NCBI RefSeq assembly: GCF_030248535.1
Contig: NZ_JAHGAJ010000007.1
Coordinates: forward strand, 238,412-302,411
DNA from: Vibrio sp. D404a
GTDB taxonomy: Bacteria; Pseudomonadota; Gammaproteobacteria; Enterobacterales; Vibrionaceae
DNA length: 64,000 nt
Reading direction: 5' to 3'
Of the stretch, positions 10,501 through 18,239 are shown one piece after another (position 1 is the first letter of the stretch; every line of letters begins with the position of its first letter). The notes beneath the pieces were generated by a model. The model was not told the DNA's origin. It worked only from the letters and a program-made list of their open reading frames with translations, and searched no databases. The translations under genes and the position numbers were made by a program.

Positions 10501-12090
10501 GACGCTCAATGCAGCCCAAGCCAAACACAAAACTCCTCTTCAGTGGTTTACATTGTGGGTTTTTTCTTACAACAAGAAGAGCTGTGCCGTTACCTGAAAC
10601 ACCTTCAACTTGAGCCTAAAGTTCTGCACATCAATCAGAAAGATCTGTTGCAAGAATCTATTACTCGACACAACCCAAAACACATCTTTGTCGCAATGTC
10701 GGTATGGCAACAACTGGCAATCACTGATGCCTGGATTCAAGCCCACGCTCAGGCAACCCGATTTACAGTCATTAACCAAAACCCTATGCTCTCGCCTGAA
10801 CCACTCGGCTGCTCTTGGTGTTTATCCGTAAATCCACTCCTGCCCGATAACTTGGTTCATGTTCTCACTAAACCCGTGAGCCACGAACTCGTCCCAATGG
10901 AGACTAATGCAGAGAAAAGCGCCCGCTTTAACCAAGAAACCCGCGAGCAAGCAGAACAGAATGGACGACTGATTTTAGTCGCAGAAGATCACCCAATTAA
11001 CCAACAAGTCATCGCAAAGCAACTGGCAAACATTGGTGTTCACGCTGATATTGTAGACAACGGACAACTGGCGCTTAATGCACTCAAAGAGAAAAGATAC
11101 GGACTGCTATTAACAGATTGTCATATGCCAGAGATGGATGGCTACACACTAGCTGCAAGCATTCGTCAAGCCGAACAACAGTGCGATGAAGTCCATAATG
11201 CTTTGAAACGAAAACAGTTAGACACGCCAGATGAAGAACTGCCAGAACAAGAAGTGATGGCGCTGCGTCAATCAGGAGCAAGCTTTACGGCTCATCGTTT
11301 TAATGCGTTAGATCGTTCTAAAGTGTTAAATAGCAAGGAATCTACCGAGCTCGCACCATTGATTGAATACCGTTTACCTATCGTCGCGCTTACTGCTAAT
11401 GCCGTTCAAGGTGAAGATGAAAATTGCTACGCCCACGGTATGGATGACTTCTTAGTCAAGCCTGTCTCAATCAAGCAGATGACGCTAACCTTAGAAAAGT
11501 GGCTACCCTCCCTCAATCACATTTCAGCCAATGAGCCCGAAGCGATACCGAAAGAGACAAGCATCGACACATCGGATGAAATCAATGAGTTCTCCGCACT
11601 GTTTCAAGGTATAGAAGAGAGCTTTGAAGCGACCGCAGAGGCAACACAAGCAAAACCAATCACAGTACAAGTGACCAATGATGAGCCCGTCACCATTATT
11701 GACTTTAAAGGGCTAAATGATCTGTTTGGTGATGCCGATGTGGCAATGTCACTACTTATGGAATTTGAGACAAGCTTTATCAAAGATTGGAAGACGATTG
11801 AACAATTGTGGCTGGATCAGAAGTTCAAATCGCTTAAGACTGCTGCTCATCGCGTTAAGGGGGCTGCGAAAATGGTTGCTTGTGACGCACTGGCCAATCC
11901 GCTGGCTAGTATTGAAGCTCTATCAGATGATCTTGCCGCACAATCGGTCGATGTATCAACAGTTGAAGCCCAAATGAATGGCTACCTTCAAGACGTTCAA
12001 CGAGTATCATCGCAATTCACACGAGAGCTCGAACAACTGCGAGCAACCCAAACCAAAACGCCACAATCAAAGGCCTACTCTTTTGAGTAA
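7507..12090 (+). CDS. BvgS/EvgS-like hybrid sensor histidine kinase
   Basis: A 1527-residue membrane phosphorelay kinase. Order: signal peptide/anchor (1-31); two periplasmic solute-binding (SBP_bac_3, Venus-flytrap) domains, about 60-285 and 305-540; one transmembrane helix (about 548-568); a PAS-like region; HisKA with His760 (ISHEVRTP); HATPase (N box NFLNNAIKFTEHG, G box GTGLGLSIA). Then come a degenerate receiver-like stretch (about 1010-1130), a true receiver (Asp1161, phospho-acceptor Asp1204, Lys1318) and a C-terminal HPt with His1448 (AAHRVKGAAKM). The true receiver carries about 60 extra residues between its third helix and fourth strand. The tandem periplasmic domains imply sensing of a small periplasmic solute. 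The receiver-TPR gene directly upstream is the probable partner. Confidence 0.93.
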   Translation: MQYDGIQTLIQRFFTVLGCWLLLALPNALLAEEHFQTLDAQPFATQASTTTQATANTHSPNQVVLRVGLPAYDMVPYSYQHQTQAGSTVTEGLLITMLERVSANVGFDYEIYLYPTFSAVLQAFEQGELDLLVGVSATKERQEYMAFSEPMFSIRRAVITQQQTVNQLSDLATANLALEKGFALNELLPSLLPDSRVTTLNSTQAAFSAIKENRVDAYIGDALALSALLREQPQESLMLSLLPDLPADHLHFAIKKGKHKLLSRINFALEDIKADSLHSIYNQWLAPSQHSMLLDYGTLNLTQEEQDWLERNPTIPVGTHSHWYPYDFINEQKQHDGLSADVLKLIGNVLGVSFKPTTYLTTEAAEIAFNRGESMILTNMTPTSDKARYMDFTQAYSYEPWVLLSRSDRFGNFTPSGNETIGVIENSGGATVLPSLCLTCRSQSYINHVSAFQALQKEEIDFTLTSLHHAAPLLHQDYLGQFKITGTISEQNNAPLAMAVNFRYPMLLSILNKAIGALPEKELERLENKWLTYEYQEGLSPREVAKWSAIIGLAIGLIILVIVYWNRKMAAEIKQRKVAEERAKAAENHLQTLADNIDGVVLKHIQTEPTQPLSVEFSFVSAGVSEMFGLCAQTVQDTPQRLFELFSAKGLRQLESTILEVADTKHWESEQKVQLPSGEIKWVKFSSQVSSNSSEITAVPSKKHSSDRDVESKAKPALEWNTVITDITLLKKQQQALDNARQKAESATAAKSQFLATISHEVRTPISGILGLLELMQEHHLSEELQSLHGGLNQSARNLLHIVNDVLDYSKIEAGKLELNPTEIELGKVLARIVQPQSIHAQQKGLAFHFWQDPTLAQWLFADDIRLHQILNNFLNNAIKFTEHGTISLHVNVIERNQHQQKISLTVSDTGIGIPKDKQDALFQPFEQVDKTTSRRFGGTGLGLSIATKLIEQMEGTLSLNSEEGRGSDFTVTLTLPVCIGESEEPTTGLALPQLLKEDAQCSPSQTQNSSSVVYIVGFFLQQEELCRYLKHLQLEPKVLHINQKDLLQESITRHNPKHIFVAMSVWQQLAITDAWIQAHAQATRFTVINQNPMLSPEPLGCSWCLSVNPLLPDNLVHVLTKPVSHELVPMETNAEKSARFNQETREQAEQNGRLILVAEDHPINQQVIAKQLANIGVHADIVDNGQLALNALKEKRYGLLLTDCHMPEMDGYTLAASIRQAEQQCDEVHNALKRKQLDTPDEELPEQEVMALRQSGASFTAHRFNALDRSKVLNSKESTELAPLIEYRLPIVALTANAVQGEDENCYAHGMDDFLVKPVSIKQMTLTLEKWLPSLNHISANEPEAIPKETSIDTSDEINEFSALFQGIEESFEATAEATQAKPITVQVTNDEPVTIIDFKGLNDLFGDADVAMSLLMEFETSFIKDWKTIEQLWLDQKFKSLKTAAHRVKGAAKMVACDALANPLASIEALSDDLAAQSVDVSTVEAQMNGYLQDVQRVSSQFTRELEQLRATQTKTPQSKAYSFE

Positions 12091-12137
12091 GCCTTGAGAT
12101 CATTAATATGCTCGCTTGCCACGTTCAGACGCTGCGA

Positions 12138-12764
12138 TTAAGCGGGCGTATTATTGAGGATAATCTCGCGAATAGATTTAAGCGTTGCCTCCGTCGAGTG
12201 GTAGTCCAACTCAACCTCGGTGAAAATGCCATCCACTTCAAGCATTAAAGTTGGGTAAGAGTAGACACCCATCGCTTCTTTAAAGCTTAGCTGATCGTCT
12301 AGCTCGCCTTCTAAAAGCTTACCTGAAAGGTCGTTTTCAAACTGCTGCACGTTCATTCCAAGCTCTTCAGCCAATTGTAAATGCGTGTCTGTGCTGTGAG
12401 GCAGCATAGCGCGCAGGTAGTAAGCATGCTGAATAGCTTCAAGCATCTCTTCGTAATGATCTTGAAATCCTGCGGCAATCACAGCTCGACAAGCAGGATA
12501 CGTGCTGCGAACAGGCTGACATTCGGTCCAGAACTCATAGTTGAACTCTGTTCCAAGCTTGGCTTCGATCTGCTTCCAAATCGCTTGTAGCTTCTGCTTC
12601 ATCTCACCTGACATAGGCTCATCAGAATCCGGTGCAAGGCCACCAACCACGTAATTAAACTCGATGCTCGCAGGCAACTGCTGTTTAAGAAGTTTTAATG
12701 TCGGCTTGTATCCCCAACACCAACTGCACATTGGATCGTGGACATAGTGAAGTTTTACATTCAT
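12138..12764 (-). CDS. DsbA-family thioredoxin-fold protein (cytoplasmic)
   Basis: A 208-residue DsbA-family oxidoreductase. The ATG at 12764 has AAGGGAA upstream and starts just before the active site; the frame also opens 17 codons earlier without a better signal. The redox motif is Cys13-Ser-Trp-Cys16 (DPMCSWCWGYK), and a cis-Pro loop is visible as VYSYPTLML. There is no signal peptide, so unlike DsbA it should be cytosolic, as in the FrnE/2-hydroxychromene-isomerase-like branch. The substrate is unknown. It lies 75 bp after grxD on the same strand with a terminator between them, so it is probably a separate unit in a redox neighbourhood (grxD, sodB). Confidence 0.85.
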   Translation of the reverse strand: MNVKLHYVHDPMCSWCWGYKPTLKLLKQQLPASIEFNYVVGGLAPDSDEPMSGEMKQKLQAIWKQIEAKLGTEFNYEFWTECQPVRSTYPACRAVIAAGFQDHYEEMLEAIQHAYYLRAMLPHSTDTHLQLAEELGMNVQQFENDLSGKLLEGELDDQLSFKEAMGVYSYPTLMLEVDGIFTEVELDYHSTEATLKSIREIILNNTPA

Positions 12765-12784
12765 TGCATTTCCCTTATACCAAT

Positions 12785-12812
12785 AAAAAAGGAGCCCAAC
12801 GGCCCCTTTTCT
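12785..12812 (-). terminator. Terminator of grxD
   Basis: On the minus strand AAAAGGGGCC-GTTG-GGCTCCTTTT (one G-U pair) is followed by more T residues, 28 nt after the grxD stop. Confidence 0.85.
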
Positions 12813-12839
12813 CATTGAGTGTCGCTATAAGCTCAGCTC

Positions 12840-13175
12840 TTATGCTTCGTCGCCAGCAACTTTCGCTGCAGCTTCTTTGATAAGAGGCTGAAGTTCGCCT
12901 TTTTGGAACATCTCTAGAATGATGTCACAGCCACCGATCAGCTCACCTTCAACCCAAAGTTGTGGGAATGTTGGCCACTGTGCGTAAGCTGGTAGCTCAG
13001 CACGAATGTCAGGGTTTTGTAGGATGTCCACGTAAGCAAACTTTTCACCACATGCCATTAGCGCTTGAGATGCTTGAGAAGAAAAACCACAGCTTGGTAG
13101 TTTAGGAGAACCTTTCATGTAAAGTAGAATGGCATTTTCTTCAATTTGCTGTTTGATTTTATCGATAGTTTCCAT
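12840..13175 (-). CDS. grxD: Monothiol glutaredoxin, Grx4 type
   Basis: A 111-residue CGFS glutaredoxin (Cys29-Ser32 in LPSCGFSSQASQ). The family binds a glutathione-ligated [2Fe-2S] cluster and works in iron-sulfur cluster delivery rather than disulfide reduction. Other conserved parts are YMKGSPKLP, WPTFPQLWV (cis-Pro) and GGCDIILEM. Length is normal for GrxD. It is divergent from sodB, an iron superoxide dismutase, across a 268-bp gap, the common Vibrio arrangement. Confidence 0.96.
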   Translation of the reverse strand: METIDKIKQQIEENAILLYMKGSPKLPSCGFSSQASQALMACGEKFAYVDILQNPDIRAELPAYAQWPTFPQLWVEGELIGGCDIILEMFQKGELQPLIKEAAAKVAGDEA

Positions 13176-13443
13176 TGCTTCCTCGTTAATGGATTACGGC
13201 TTTGTTGGCTTTATTCTACCCCAAACCCCAAGAATAAAAACCATATAAAAAAAATGGTTAAAGAGTTAAGGTAAGATTTCATAGAAAATCACACAAATGT
13301 GCTTTTAATAAAGTAAAAACTTGCTAAACTATATCGCAAGTCAGCAAATTGACCGTAGCCTGCAAAAAGTAAGCTATGAATAATAAATAACACTGGAAGC
13401 AATCGAAAGAGGTAACTCTTTCATATCAATGGAGAATTGAGCA

Positions 13444-14028
13444 ATGGCATTTGAACTACCAGCTCTACCTTACGCGAAAGACGCACTAGAACCACACATC
13501 TCTGCAGAGACTCTAGATTTCCACCACGGTAAGCACCACAACACTTACGTTGTTAAGCTAAACGGTCTTATCCCTGGTACTGAGTTCGAAGGTAAAACAC
13601 TAGAAGAGATCATCAAGACTTCTACTGGTGGCGTATTCAACAACGCAGCTCAAATCTGGAACCACACTTTCTACTGGCACTGTCTAGCTCCTAAAGCTGG
13701 CGGTGAACCAACAGGTGCAGTTGCAGAAGCAATCAACGCTTCATTCGGCTCTTTCGAAGAGTTCAAAGCAAAATTCACTGATTCAGCAATCAACAACTTC
13801 GGTTCTTCTTGGACTTGGCTTGTTAAGAACGCTGACGGTTCTCTGGCGATCGTTAACACGTCTAACGCAGCGACTCCTCTAACAGAAGAAGGTGTTACTC
13901 CACTTCTAACTGTTGACCTATGGGAACACGCTTACTACATCGACTTCCGTAACGTACGTCCAGATTACATGAACGCTTTCTGGGCTCTAGTTAACTGGGA
14001 ATTCGTTGCAGCGAACCTAGCTAAATAA
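13444..14028 (+). CDS. sodB: Superoxide dismutase [Fe]
   Basis: SodB disproportionates superoxide in the cytosol. The 194-residue protein has the four metal ligands His27, His74, Asp158 and His162. The Fe-type signature [14 protein letters not shown] and the closing [13 protein letters not shown] are intact. Codon use is strongly biased to the preferred set, as expected for a highly expressed gene. A 7-bp hairpin (GAAAGAG-GTAA-CTCTTTC, 13404-13421) lies in the leader just before the GGAG ribosome-binding site. In enterobacteria and vibrios sodB is repressed through the small RNA RyhB at the start region; the sequence here does not prove that. Confidence 0.97.
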   Translation: MAFELPALPYAKDALEPHISAETLDFHHGKHHNTYVVKLNGLIPGTEFEGKTLEEIIKTSTGGVFNNAAQIWNHTFYWHCLAPKAGGEPTGAVAEAINASFGSFEEFKAKFTDSAINNFGSSWTWLVKNADGSLAIVNTSNAATPLTEEGVTPLLTVDLWEHAYYIDFRNVRPDYMNAFWALVNWEFVAANLAK

Positions 14029-14049
14029 TTGGCATTCAGCTGATTCTGA

Positions 14050-14078
14050 TAAAAGCTCACGCATGCGTGGGCTTTTTT
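14050..14078 (+). terminator. Terminator of sodB
   Basis: AAAAGCTCACGC / GCGTGGGCTTTTTT forms a GC-rich stem with one G-U pair followed by a T run. Confidence 0.9.
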
Positions 14079-14196
14079 GTTTTTGACTCCCACACTTCCT
14101 CCCTGATTAAAATAAAACCAATCAATTACTTAATCGCTTTTAGCACTAAAGTTTGAGCAAGGCTTGCCGTTATAGGTGTATCTAAAGAGAGGCACC

Positions 14197-14700
14197 ATGC
14201 AAGTAAACACACTCGACAATAACGTCATTATTAACGAACTCAAGTTCGGGACTGGAATCAACCAAGCGGTTGAACAAGGTCGCCGTGCCGATTTCGCGTT
14301 GCTGCTGTCTATGTTTTCCGATGATGTTCGTGATAACACGCCTCTGGATGTTTTGTCAGTAGAAGACACAACAGAAAGTAAATTGCGCCAACAATTTGGT
14401 GTCGCAGAGCCGCAGCCTTTACGCTCGAATCAATCTTCTTATGATATTTCAGCCAAGCAATCACAAGGCTTTCATGAAGGCGGCTTGCCGAGTGCCAAAC
14501 TGAACCACTACCTCACTCCTGAAGCGCTGGCATTTCTACCAGAAGGAACACACGACTTCCCTGAAGAGGTTTACCATAACCTGTCCACACATGAACGTCG
14601 CAAGTTAGCCAAGCAACCACCAGCGGATTTGCCAAACGCAACGCTATACAACGACCTCACCACCGCTCAACGTCAATTCCATATTCAGGCTCAAGCTTAA
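14197..14700 (+). CDS. VC2046/SO_2500-type conserved hypothetical protein
   Basis: A 167-residue soluble, hydrophilic protein. The ATG at 14197 follows AAAGAGAGG closely; an in-frame GTG lies seven codons upstream. No catalytic motif, signal peptide or membrane helix is visible. The first 60 residues look globular and helical (INQAVEQGRRADFALLLSMF). The C-terminal half is rich in Pro, Asn and His and contains LTPEALAFLPEGTHDFP. The position directly after sodB is that of the conserved VC2046-type family in vibrios and Shewanella; I name it from context and memory. Function unknown. Confidence 0.75.
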   Translation: MQVNTLDNNVIINELKFGTGINQAVEQGRRADFALLLSMFSDDVRDNTPLDVLSVEDTTESKLRQQFGVAEPQPLRSNQSSYDISAKQSQGFHEGGLPSAKLNHYLTPEALAFLPEGTHDFPEEVYHNLSTHERRKLAKQPPADLPNATLYNDLTTAQRQFHIQAQA

Positions 14701-14877
14701 CCTCACGGAAACATTGAGCAGTGTGATATATTTCACGCACATACCCACAAAGTGTGAGCTGACACTAAGTTCATATAAAGTTCTGTATTTTCACTGCTTA
14801 GTTTGAGCTAATTCACACCAATCGTATATTTTTTAACCCACTCTTAGCTAAACACGACTACTCATTTAGGTCTAGGA

Positions 14878-15561
14878 ATGGAAATAAAAAGCTCTATCAT
14901 TTTGGTGACATCCGCTGGGTCACAACTTGGGGGAACCATCGCAAACCATTTTGTTAATTTGGGTGCGACCGTCATTCTTTGTGATATTGACAGTGCAAGC
15001 CTAGATGAAACCTATCAGCTGTGTTCACGCTATTCGACGTCAGTGTATAGCTACCCAATAGAACGCTATGACAGCCAAACCATACTCAAGGTGTTCGATT
15101 TTATTCAACTGACATTTGGCACCACACCGGATGTTCTGGTGAACAATTGGGTAAGTACGCCAATGCCAACTCTCACCGGAACACAACCCGTCAGCTGCTT
15201 TATCGATAACCTTTCCGCTATGGCTTCTACCCTTTTCTCATTCGGGCAAGCAAGCGTAGACAGGCTCAGACAAGCCAATAAGCAAGGGGTGATAGTCAAT
15301 GTGATCTCCCATGATGATTTTCGAGATGTCTCTGGCTTAGAGAGCGCCAATTCGATGATCACAGGTTTTACCCACAGCTGGGCCAAAGAACTGACCCCTT
15401 TCAATATACGAGTCGGTGGAGTCATACCAGCCATTCACAATGCCGATGGCAAACTCAATAAGTGTCACTGGGCGCAGCTGCAAGATGAACTCACCCGCAC
15501 CGCCGAATATATCGTTTCTAACGACTACTTCAGCGGCCGAGTGGTGGCGGCAGAATTGTAA
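14878..15561 (+). CDS. SDR-fold protein with degenerate active site
   Basis: 227 residues with a Rossmann pattern of the short-chain dehydrogenase family: SIILVTSAGSQLGGTIANHF for the nucleotide loop, ILCDID after strand 2, and VLVNNW where NNAG is usual. The catalytic Tyr-x3-Lys is missing: the stretch SGLESANSMITGFTHSWAKE aligns with the usual YSASKAAL region but has neither Tyr nor Lys there. The fold is therefore likely kept while normal dehydrogenase chemistry is doubtful. Its end lies 17 bp from the end of the convergent pilus operon, marking the left border of the accessory locus. Partner and substrate unknown. Confidence 0.82.
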   Translation: MEIKSSIILVTSAGSQLGGTIANHFVNLGATVILCDIDSASLDETYQLCSRYSTSVYSYPIERYDSQTILKVFDFIQLTFGTTPDVLVNNWVSTPMPTLTGTQPVSCFIDNLSAMASTLFSFGQASVDRLRQANKQGVIVNVISHDDFRDVSGLESANSMITGFTHSWAKELTPFNIRVGGVIPAIHNADGKLNKCHWAQLQDELTRTAEYIVSNDYFSGRVVAAEL

Positions 15562-15578
15562 ATATAGAAAGAAGAGTT

Positions 15579-16619
15579 CTACTTACCAATAAGTTGAGTC
15601 AACATGAATATGGAGTAGTAGATACAGCCAGTTAGCACAGCAAGAAGCGCGAGAATTGCAGTGTTAATATTAGTCGCCAGCTTTTTGAAGTGCTTGTCCA
15701 AACGTGCTTCCGTTCTTCGAGCTATCTTGGCGATATTCTTACCCATGTTTCCGCGCTCTAAGAAGATAGCGACATCCGCCATCGTCTCGATATCAAACAG
15801 ACCAACATTGATGATGTCATGAGATGCTTGACCCTTACGGATGTTTTTTGCCATTTTTTCGGTCTTGTCTTCAATCCATCCTTTACTGTTCCTTTCAATA
15901 ATCTTGATTGACTCAATCAGAGAGACACCTGAAGACAATAAAACAGCAAGGGACTGTAAAAAGTAGGTCGCCGAGATGCTCTTATGTGTACAAAACGGAG
16001 GTAAGGGATCAAGCTTCATGCGTATTGGCGACTTAGAATAGACGCAGTAATAACGCAGCAGAAAAACAAAAACCAAAATAGCCAGAACCATAAATATACT
16101 TTGATACGAGGTGAAGAACTTACCCATCGAATACATTGTGCTTGAAATCGTTGGCCACTTATCTAAAGGTATCGCTTGTTCAAAAACGGGAAACACCTTT
16201 ATAGAGAAGAACACAACCACACCGATAGCAACAGCGATACTAAACAAAGGTTTCAACGTTGCCGCTAGTACTTCATTTTTTATTTTCTGCTTTAGTGTTG
16301 CCATATCACTAAGGGCTTTAAAGGCCACGACGAGTTCACCGGTTTTTTCTGCGACCGCTAGGACAATCAATTCGCTTTCTGGTACATAACCCTTAAATAT
16401 CTTTTCAAGCTTGCTACCCTTCTTAAACTCTTTAAGCCATTTTCCGTAGAGCTGCTCTTTCTTTTTGTGTCGCGTTTTAGCAGCAATGTCTTGCATCTGT
16501 TGAATCGCTAGAAACAGTGAAATCCCCTCTTCCAACATTGATGAACACTTATCATAGAAAGAGATGCGGTCTTGAACACTGAGATACCTTGTGGTTCCCA
16601 CTTTCATTTTTGATAGCAT
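15579..16619 (-). CDS. Type IVb pilus inner-membrane platform protein (TcpE/PilR/GspF-like)
   Basis: A 346-residue T2SF-family protein, the inner-membrane platform that couples the assembly ATPase to pilin insertion. Two homologous cytoplasmic helical domains are visible (about 12-115 and 210-310). The transmembrane segments are near 125-147, 173-193 and 315-341. Family-like stretches are YDKCSSMLEEGISLFLAI and LAVLLSSGVSLIESIKIIER. Its ATG lies 8 nt after the ATPase stop, and the AGGGGG ribosome-binding site begins within that stop codon. It is the last gene of the minus-strand pilus operon. Length is close to TcpE (about 340). The exact subfamily (TCP or R64) is inferred from the whole locus. 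Confidence 0.9.
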   Translation of the reverse strand: MLSKMKVGTTRYLSVQDRISFYDKCSSMLEEGISLFLAIQQMQDIAAKTRHKKKEQLYGKWLKEFKKGSKLEKIFKGYVPESELIVLAVAEKTGELVVAFKALSDMATLKQKIKNEVLAATLKPLFSIAVAIGVVVFFSIKVFPVFEQAIPLDKWPTISSTMYSMGKFFTSYQSIFMVLAILVFVFLLRYYCVYSKSPIRMKLDPLPPFCTHKSISATYFLQSLAVLLSSGVSLIESIKIIERNSKGWIEDKTEKMAKNIRKGQASHDIINVGLFDIETMADVAIFLERGNMGKNIAKIARRTEARLDKHFKKLATNINTAILALLAVLTGCIYYSIFMLTQLIGK

Positions 16620-16627
16620 TTTACCCC

Positions 16628-18232
16628 CTACTCAATAAAGCCAAACTTGGATTCAAACTCAATCGGGCACAACAATCCGTTTGTCATTAACTCTTGCGCC
16701 TTTTCTCTCAGAGTTTTGCCGAGTGCCTTATCGCTCCCATAGGAATTAACCCATGCAGTATAGAGCTCTAATGAGTCTTCTTTTGCCAATGCTGACAATA
16801 TGTGGTCATCCACGGCGAGCATTTCAGCCACGACTCTTCGGCCAACGTTGCCTGTAAAATCACATTGAGTACAGCCTTCAGGATTAGTGAATCTCAGAGT
16901 ATTTCTATCGTCGGACGTTAACGTGAGTGACTGGTTGATACGAGCGATAGTTTCCGGCATTACACCTTTATTAGCGGCACTGTACAGAGAAAAACTACAC
17001 TCTGTACAAATCACTTTGATCAACTTCTGACAAATCACGCCTGACCAGAAATCAACAGAGGCTTGCTTTTTAAAGCTCACTCCTAGGCTTGATAAACGCT
17101 GTGCTGCACCGACCACAGATGAAGCGTGCAGTGTCGATACCGCGATATGCCCACCTTCCACAATATCAACGAGTGCAGTAGCAGTATGAGGGTCTCGCGT
17201 TTCACCTATCAGCAGCACATCTGGATCTCGTCTCATCGCTGAATAGATTGCTGGCATAAAGGCATTCTTGTCTGAGTTCAGCGTTCGGACTACAGAAGTC
17301 TGTATCGCACCACCAATATCATACTCCACAGGGTCTTCTACCGTTAACATTGAGATTTTCTTGTCGTGGAATTCGTAATAGAGCCACTCGAGCATGGCCT
17401 TAATTGTGGTCGACTTACCAGAACCAGTTGTCCCGCATACAACAATAAGTCCATTTGGGCGACTGAACATTTTCTTCAGTGCAGCCATCTGCTGAATATC
17501 AAAACCCAGCGCCTTGATCGCGTCCGAATAGCTTTTTTGTGGTTGATCTAGGTCGACCTGCTTCTTCTTACCGCCCAGTACCCTCAATACGACGTGGTAA
17601 GACTCACCATCGAGAGAATGGATTGGCATATGAGCGTAACGAAATGTGTAGTTAACACCTGAGATTTCCATCGCGATCACCGCATCTTGTGGCTCTCGTC
17701 GGTTCCACGCTATCCCTTTACCCGATGCGTTCACGTTATAGAGAACGCTCATCATCATGTCACAATCATTCGGGTGAATCTGGCTGTAGGGAACAACGCT
17801 ACCAAGCTTTCTCATGCTCACTATGGCAATGTTTTTTTCTCGAATAATATGAACATCAGAAGCTCCCTCAATAACAGCTCCCGACAATAATTCGCGAACT
17901 CTTAGCTCCGCTTGACTCATTAGAAGAACGTTGTCTTGTGTATCAAAGTCTTTTCTTAAGTACTGCGAGATATTGTCTTGGACAAGAATAAAAAACTCGT
18001 CCGCACACTCATACACTTTCGATACTATCGGCAAATCAGCAGAACTTAGTCGGTCATTGATAACAATCAGCTCTCGATTGTCGAACTTTGATGTCTTGAT
18101 GAATGCATAAACAATATCTTCGGGATCAATAACCAATATGACATTCCTAAAATCACCAAATATCTCATCGGTAACAATTCGCTCATAAAAACCCAGTTGG
18201 TCGACTGATTTTATTTCTTCGTATTTAATCAT
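16628..18232 (-). CDS. Type IVb pilus assembly ATPase (TcpT/PilQ/GspE-like)
   Basis: A 534-residue secretion ATPase that powers pilus extension. Seen in order: an N-terminal variable region, GASDVHII near 123-130, Walker A GTTGSGKST (267-275), Asp box TVEDPVEYD (297-305), Walker B DVLLIGETRDP (338-348) and His box GHIAVSTLHASS (361-372). A tetracysteine zinc motif follows, with Cys409, Cys412, Cys454 and Cys457, as in GspE-type extension ATPases. It has no PilT-like features, and no second ATPase for retraction exists in the locus. It starts 7 nt after the minor pilin stop with only a weak ribosome-binding site, suggesting translational coupling. Confidence 0.93.
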   Translation of the reverse strand: MIKYEEIKSVDQLGFYERIVTDEIFGDFRNVILVIDPEDIVYAFIKTSKFDNRELIVINDRLSSADLPIVSKVYECADEFFILVQDNISQYLRKDFDTQDNVLLMSQAELRVRELLSGAVIEGASDVHIIREKNIAIVSMRKLGSVVPYSQIHPNDCDMMMSVLYNVNASGKGIAWNRREPQDAVIAMEISGVNYTFRYAHMPIHSLDGESYHVVLRVLGGKKKQVDLDQPQKSYSDAIKALGFDIQQMAALKKMFSRPNGLIVVCGTTGSGKSTTIKAMLEWLYYEFHDKKISMLTVEDPVEYDIGGAIQTSVVRTLNSDKNAFMPAIYSAMRRDPDVLLIGETRDPHTATALVDIVEGGHIAVSTLHASSVVGAAQRLSSLGVSFKKQASVDFWSGVICQKLIKVICTECSFSLYSAANKGVMPETIARINQSLTLTSDDRNTLRFTNPEGCTQCDFTGNVGRRVVAEMLAVDDHILSALAKEDSLELYTAWVNSYGSDKALGKTLREKAQELMTNGLLCPIEFESKFGFIE

Positions 18233-18239
18233 TTAGTAG

